Shown here piece after piece: positions 42,693 through 45,199 of a stretch of 45,199 bases of DNA. The notes under the pieces were generated by a model, which was given only the letters and a program-made list of their open reading frames with translations, did no database searches and was not told where the DNA came from. Position numbers and translations under genes: made by a program. Position 1 is the stretch's first letter. The number at the start of each line of letters is the position of its first letter. Source of the DNA: Clostridia bacterium (lineage in GTDB: Bacteria > Bacillota > Clostridia > Oscillospirales > Acutalibacteraceae); assembly GCA_017521365.1 (NCBI GenBank), contig JAFXCT010000078.1, forward strand, positions 1-45,199. Reading direction: 5' to 3'.

Positions 42693-43523
42693 TTAACCCC
42701 TCCATTCTAAGGTTGCAATGTCCTCGGGAAGAACATTGAAGAATACGATTGCGGCAACCATTGCAACAATCATACCTATAGGCATAACAAAGGGCTCAAG
42801 CCAGGTGAGTTTGAGCTTCTTTGCAAGGATTTCAAGTGCAATAGAAACGATAACCGCAACAACGAGCGTGATGATTGAGAGCACGCCTGCACCGTCGCCG
42901 AAGGTTTCGGGCTTACCGCCGCCGATGATTGCACGGGCAACGAAAGCGCCTATAAGGCCGATGAAGATTGCGGGAGTTGCAAACTTGTTGATAAAGCCGT
43001 TGAAGCTTCTCTTTTTCTTTTCGTCTGCAGGAGCGTTTGCATCAGCCGGTGCAGCATCTTCCTTCTGGCTCGCTGCCATAAACTTCTTGTGAATGGGCTT
43101 TGCAAGGAAGGGAAGAATTACGAGCGAGAAGCAGATACCGAGAGTCATAACCCAGGCAACGCCTGCGTAAACCTCGGGGTCTGTAACGGGTACGGCCATA
43201 CCGCCCTGATGACCCATTGCCTCCATTGCGGCTTCAGCTGCCGTGGTTTCGTACATCAGGTTACCGATAACCGAAAGACGTACCCACGGAATAACAAGAC
43301 CGAGTGCAGGTGCAAGGGCAATAACCGTAGCAAGAACGGAAAGAGCCGAGGGAACCGTGAAAAGTGCGCTTGACGTAACTGCGTTACGCAGCTTAGCCTT
43401 GTCTATGCCGAGTGCTCTGCCCTGCTTCCACGCCTTGACGAGAAAGAAGACAGACTGGCCGAGAACAAAAAGGATAACTGCGCCTGCAATTGCATACAAA
43501 GCAGGTGAAGTTTTAAAATCCAT
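42693..43523 (-). CDS. DUF5058-family membrane protein
   Basis: A 276-residue, about seven-helix protein. N-terminal ALYAIAGAVILFVLGQSVFFLVKAWKQGR is what I recall of DUF5058. A hydrophilic A/D/K-rich loop (about 155-185) separates two membrane halves. No biochemical role is known. ATG 43523 has AAGGATTG upstream. First gene of a two-gene operon with its own consensus promoter. Confidence 0.72.
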   Translation of the reverse strand: MDFKTSPALYAIAGAVILFVLGQSVFFLVKAWKQGRALGIDKAKLRNAVTSSALFTVPSALSVLATVIALAPALGLVIPWVRLSVIGNLMYETTAAEAAMEAMGHQGGMAVPVTDPEVYAGVAWVMTLGICFSLVILPFLAKPIHKKFMAASQKEDAAPADANAPADEKKKRSFNGFINKFATPAIFIGLIGAFVARAIIGGGKPETFGDGAGVLSIITLVVAVIVSIALEILAKKLKLTWLEPFVMPIGMIVAMVAAIVFFNVLPEDIATLEWRG

Positions 43524-43562
43524 TATTATCACCAATCCTTAATGATTTATTTTTATTTAACT

Positions 43563-43591
43563 ATGATATATTAATTTGCACAAGTTGTCAA
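43563..43591 (-). promoter_or_regulatory. Promoter of the DUF5058 operon
   Basis: On the minus strand, TTGACA (43591-43586), a 17-bp spacer and TATCAT (43568-43563). Confidence 0.88.
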
Positions 43592-43641
43592 CAAAAAAGA
43601 AAAGCAGCGTTGATTTAAAATGTCTGTTTTGGTAATTTACA

Positions 43642-43659
43642 GTTTGTCGGGGGACAAAC
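43642..43659. repeat. GTTTGTC hairpin, copy 2
   Basis: GTTTGTC-GGGG-GACAAAC, as at 7195-7212; here it abuts a family B repeat. Confidence 0.6.
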
Positions 43660-43720
43660 AATGCAAAATGCAAAGTTCAAAATGTAAAATTGTGGGAGGG
43701 CTTTGCCCTCACCCATTTGT
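43660..43720. repeat. Family B intergenic repeat, copy 2 (left half)
   Basis: AATGCAAAATGCAAAGTTC and the GAGGGCTTTGCCCTCACCC hairpin match 13283-13340; the right arm is missing. Confidence 0.8.
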
Positions 43721-43751
43721 AATTATGAAGAACATAAAATAGAAGAGTATT

Positions 43752-43828
43752 GTAGGGTCGATTCACGAATCGACCGTAATTTGCCGACATATCGCTTTTA
43801 TGGCGGACAATTCGTGAATTGTCCCTAC
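43752..43828. repeat. Family C palindromic repeat, copy 4
   Basis: GTAGGGTCGATTCACGAATCGACC at the left, GGACAATTCGTGAATTGTCCCTAC at the right. With the family B copy it fills most of the gene-free gap before the sialidase-like gene. Confidence 0.85.
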
Positions 43829-43863
43829 AAATGAATTCGTTTCGGCAAACCGTATTTTAAATA

Positions 43864-43907
43864 TTGCGCAAGATTAAATAATTTGATATTATAACTTTGA
43901 TATTATC
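43864..43907 (+). promoter_or_regulatory. Promoter and tandem motif before the sialidase-like gene
   Basis: TTGCGC (43864-43869), a 17-bp spacer and TATTAT (43887-43892). TTTGATATTAT occurs twice, at 43882-43892 and 43896-43906, on and just after the -10; it may be a regulator site. Confidence 0.5.
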
Positions 43908-43924
43908 TCAAGGAGAAAGAGTGT

Positions 43925-44992
43925 ATGAAGAAAATCGGCAGGCAGGTACTTTTTATTGGCTCGAAGCAGGGCAATCCCAGAAACGGTGAGGGCTCTTTTA
44001 TCAGGCTGAAAAGCGGTGTGATTATGTTCGGCTACACCTCGTTTTTTGGTGACAGCCACGATGATGATGCAACGGCGAGAATCTGTGCGGTTTTTTCCGC
44101 TGATGAGGGTGAAACCTGGTCTCAGAGCAGGGTGCTTTTTGAAAAGCCCGAGGATGCCGGCAACATTATGTGCCTTTCTTTTCTGCGTATGAATAACGGC
44201 GATATAGGTGCGTTTTACATAGTAAAGAATTTTGACCGCACGGACAAAATTGTTTTCCGCCGCTCTGCTGACGAGGGTGAAACGTGGAGCGAGCCGATTA
44301 ATACGCTCGACTGCCTTGACGAGGCGGATTACTACGTTATAAATAACGACAGGGTAATAAAATTACAAAGAGGCAGAATTCTTTTTGCCGCCGCAAGGCA
44401 CACAGTTTTGAATACGGACAAGGATTTTACACCCGGTGTAATCTGCTTTTTTGCCTCGGATGACGACGGCAAAAGCTGGTATAAAATCAATGCGGAATTT
44501 CCGTGCCCGTTCCCCACAAACCCCGACGGCTATGAGGAGCCGGGTCTGTACGAATTCCCCGACGGAAGACTGTGGTGCTATATCCGCACGAGCCTCGGCT
44601 TTCAGTTTGACTCGTTTTCTGCCGACGGCGGCATAAGCTGGACAAACCCCGAGCCGAATATGTTTTTTTCTTCCCCGTGTTCGCCTATGCTCGTTAAGGA
44701 TTGCGGCGGCAAAACGCTTGCCGTATTTAATCCCGAGCCCGAGCACATTCTGCGCCCCGAAAGTGAGCCGTGGGGAAGAACGCCCTATGTCCTTGCCGTG
44801 AGTGAGGACAAGGCACAAACCTTTGATAAATCAAGGCTTTACTATATCGAGGACGACCGCACGAACGGCTATTGCTACCCCGCAATTACCGAGTGTGAAG
44901 GCGGCTTCCTGCTCGCATATTACCACAGCAACGGCACGGATAATTGTTTGGACAGCACGAAGATTGTAAAAGTAATGCTTGAGGAAATATAA
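43925..44992 (+). CDS. Sialidase-like (BNR/Asp-box) beta-propeller protein
   Basis: A 355-residue protein with four Asp boxes: SADEGETW (58-65), SADEGETW (114-121), SDDDGKSW (178-185) and SADGGISW (232-239). This places it in the six-bladed sialidase superfamily. FIRLKSG (R27), LQRGRILFA (R151) and CYIRTSLGFQFDSFS (R221) may supply the arginine triad. There is no signal peptide, so a cytoplasmic glycosidase on imported sugar is more likely than secreted neuraminidase; the substrate need not be sialic acid. AAGGAGAAAG precedes the ATG. Confidence 0.8.
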   Translation: MKKIGRQVLFIGSKQGNPRNGEGSFIRLKSGVIMFGYTSFFGDSHDDDATARICAVFSADEGETWSQSRVLFEKPEDAGNIMCLSFLRMNNGDIGAFYIVKNFDRTDKIVFRRSADEGETWSEPINTLDCLDEADYYVINNDRVIKLQRGRILFAAARHTVLNTDKDFTPGVICFFASDDDGKSWYKINAEFPCPFPTNPDGYEEPGLYEFPDGRLWCYIRTSLGFQFDSFSADGGISWTNPEPNMFFSSPCSPMLVKDCGGKTLAVFNPEPEHILRPESEPWGRTPYVLAVSEDKAQTFDKSRLYYIEDDRTNGYCYPAITECEGGFLLAYYHSNGTDNCLDSTKIVKVMLEEI

Positions 44993-45023
44993 ATTACAGT
45001 TTGTCGATATGAAAGGAAAACTT

Positions 45024-45199
45024 ATGAATTTTGAAGAACGTAAGGCAGAAGAAAAAATAATTTCTTTCAGAAAAATCAACAAAGAAGAGTTTGAAATTTT
45101 TGAAAAATGGTCAATAAAAAACTACGCCGAAAACCTGATTAAATCGGGCGATGAAAAATTTCTTTTCAAAGCAAAACGGGCTGCGAAAGCGGAATTCAA
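45024..45199 (+). CDS. Probable GNAT N-acetyltransferase (3' part outside the window)
   Basis: 58 residues visible: MNFEERKAEEKIISFRKIN, then EEFEIFEKWSIKNYAENLIKSGD. The pattern of a charged N terminus followed by W-x-x-x-NYAENLIKSG is common at the start of small clostridial GNAT acetyltransferases, but the acetyl-CoA motif is off the window. GAAAGGAAAAC lies before the ATG. It starts 31 bp after the sialidase-like gene. Confidence 0.5.
   Translation, partial: MNFEERKAEEKIISFRKINKEEFEIFEKWSIKNYAENLIKSGDEKFLFKAKRAAKAEF

Overview
The window looks like chromosomal DNA of a low-to-mid GC clostridial Firmicute, most likely an Oscillospiraceae/Ruminococcaceae gut or rumen commensal (inference). 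The signs are: an L27 with the Firmicutes N-terminal extension next to its protease Prp; meso-diaminopimelate dehydrogenase; BspA-type leucine-rich repeat and DUF4474/BIG2 surface proteins; an FHA–FtsW–PBP division/elongation cluster; several plant-glycan hydrolases; and strong SD sequences with consensus sigma-A promoters (mostly 17-bp spacers). I see no prophage, insertion sequence, CRISPR array or replication origin.

Layout. 1-7033 (minus): thioredoxin (cut by the window edge) behind an OhrR-type MarR repressor, ddh, a metallophosphoesterase, then a Ca2+-type P-ATPase followed by a VTT membrane protein. Between them, at about 3.22-3.76 kb, lies a plus-strand transcription unit with no convincing protein gene, which may be a structured RNA. 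7.2-10.3 kb (minus): an MFS transporter and a membrane-anchored LRR protein. 10.46-24.2 kb and on to 25.7 kb (plus): rsfS-leuS; GH43-mrp-BIG2/DUF4474; a flavin-fold protein, GH3 beta-glycosidase and acyltransferase; purF-gtrA-lipoprotein-mreB-GH51 arabinofuranosidase. 25.8-28.7 kb: a second metallophosphoesterase, a hemolysin III-family protein and an EEP phosphatase. 28.8-30.8 kb: tRNA-Glu and tRNA-Met, a divergent SLOG/XRE pair, a repeat-rich patch and a 57-residue protein. 30.8-43.5 kb (minus): acyl-CoA synthetase; rplU-prp-rpmA with an L21 leader; cohesin-like and Thr-rich surface proteins; a YdbS/YdbT pair; FHA-ftsW-PBP-amidase; a DUF5058 membrane pair. 43.9 kb to the end (plus): a sialidase-like Asp-box protein and the start of a probable acetyltransferase.

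How the genes fit together. GH43, GH3, GH51 and the sialidase-like protein, with an MFS carrier, suggest use of arabinoxylan-like oligosaccharides; only GH43 has an obvious signal peptide, so GH3 and GH51 probably act on imported oligosaccharides. The FHA/FtsW/PBP/amidase operon, the MreB homologue and ddh serve peptidoglycan synthesis. OhrR and thioredoxin form a small redox-stress unit under a perfect palindromic operator.

The gaps between genes carry at least five families of short palindromic or inverted repeats, several with copies 13-36 kb apart. The observations most worth following are the 3.2-3.7 kb RNA candidate, the OhrR operator/trx arrangement, the shared operator-like motif of the SLOG/XRE pair, the exact 50-bp terminator repeat around the 57-residue gene, and the DUF5058 pair.
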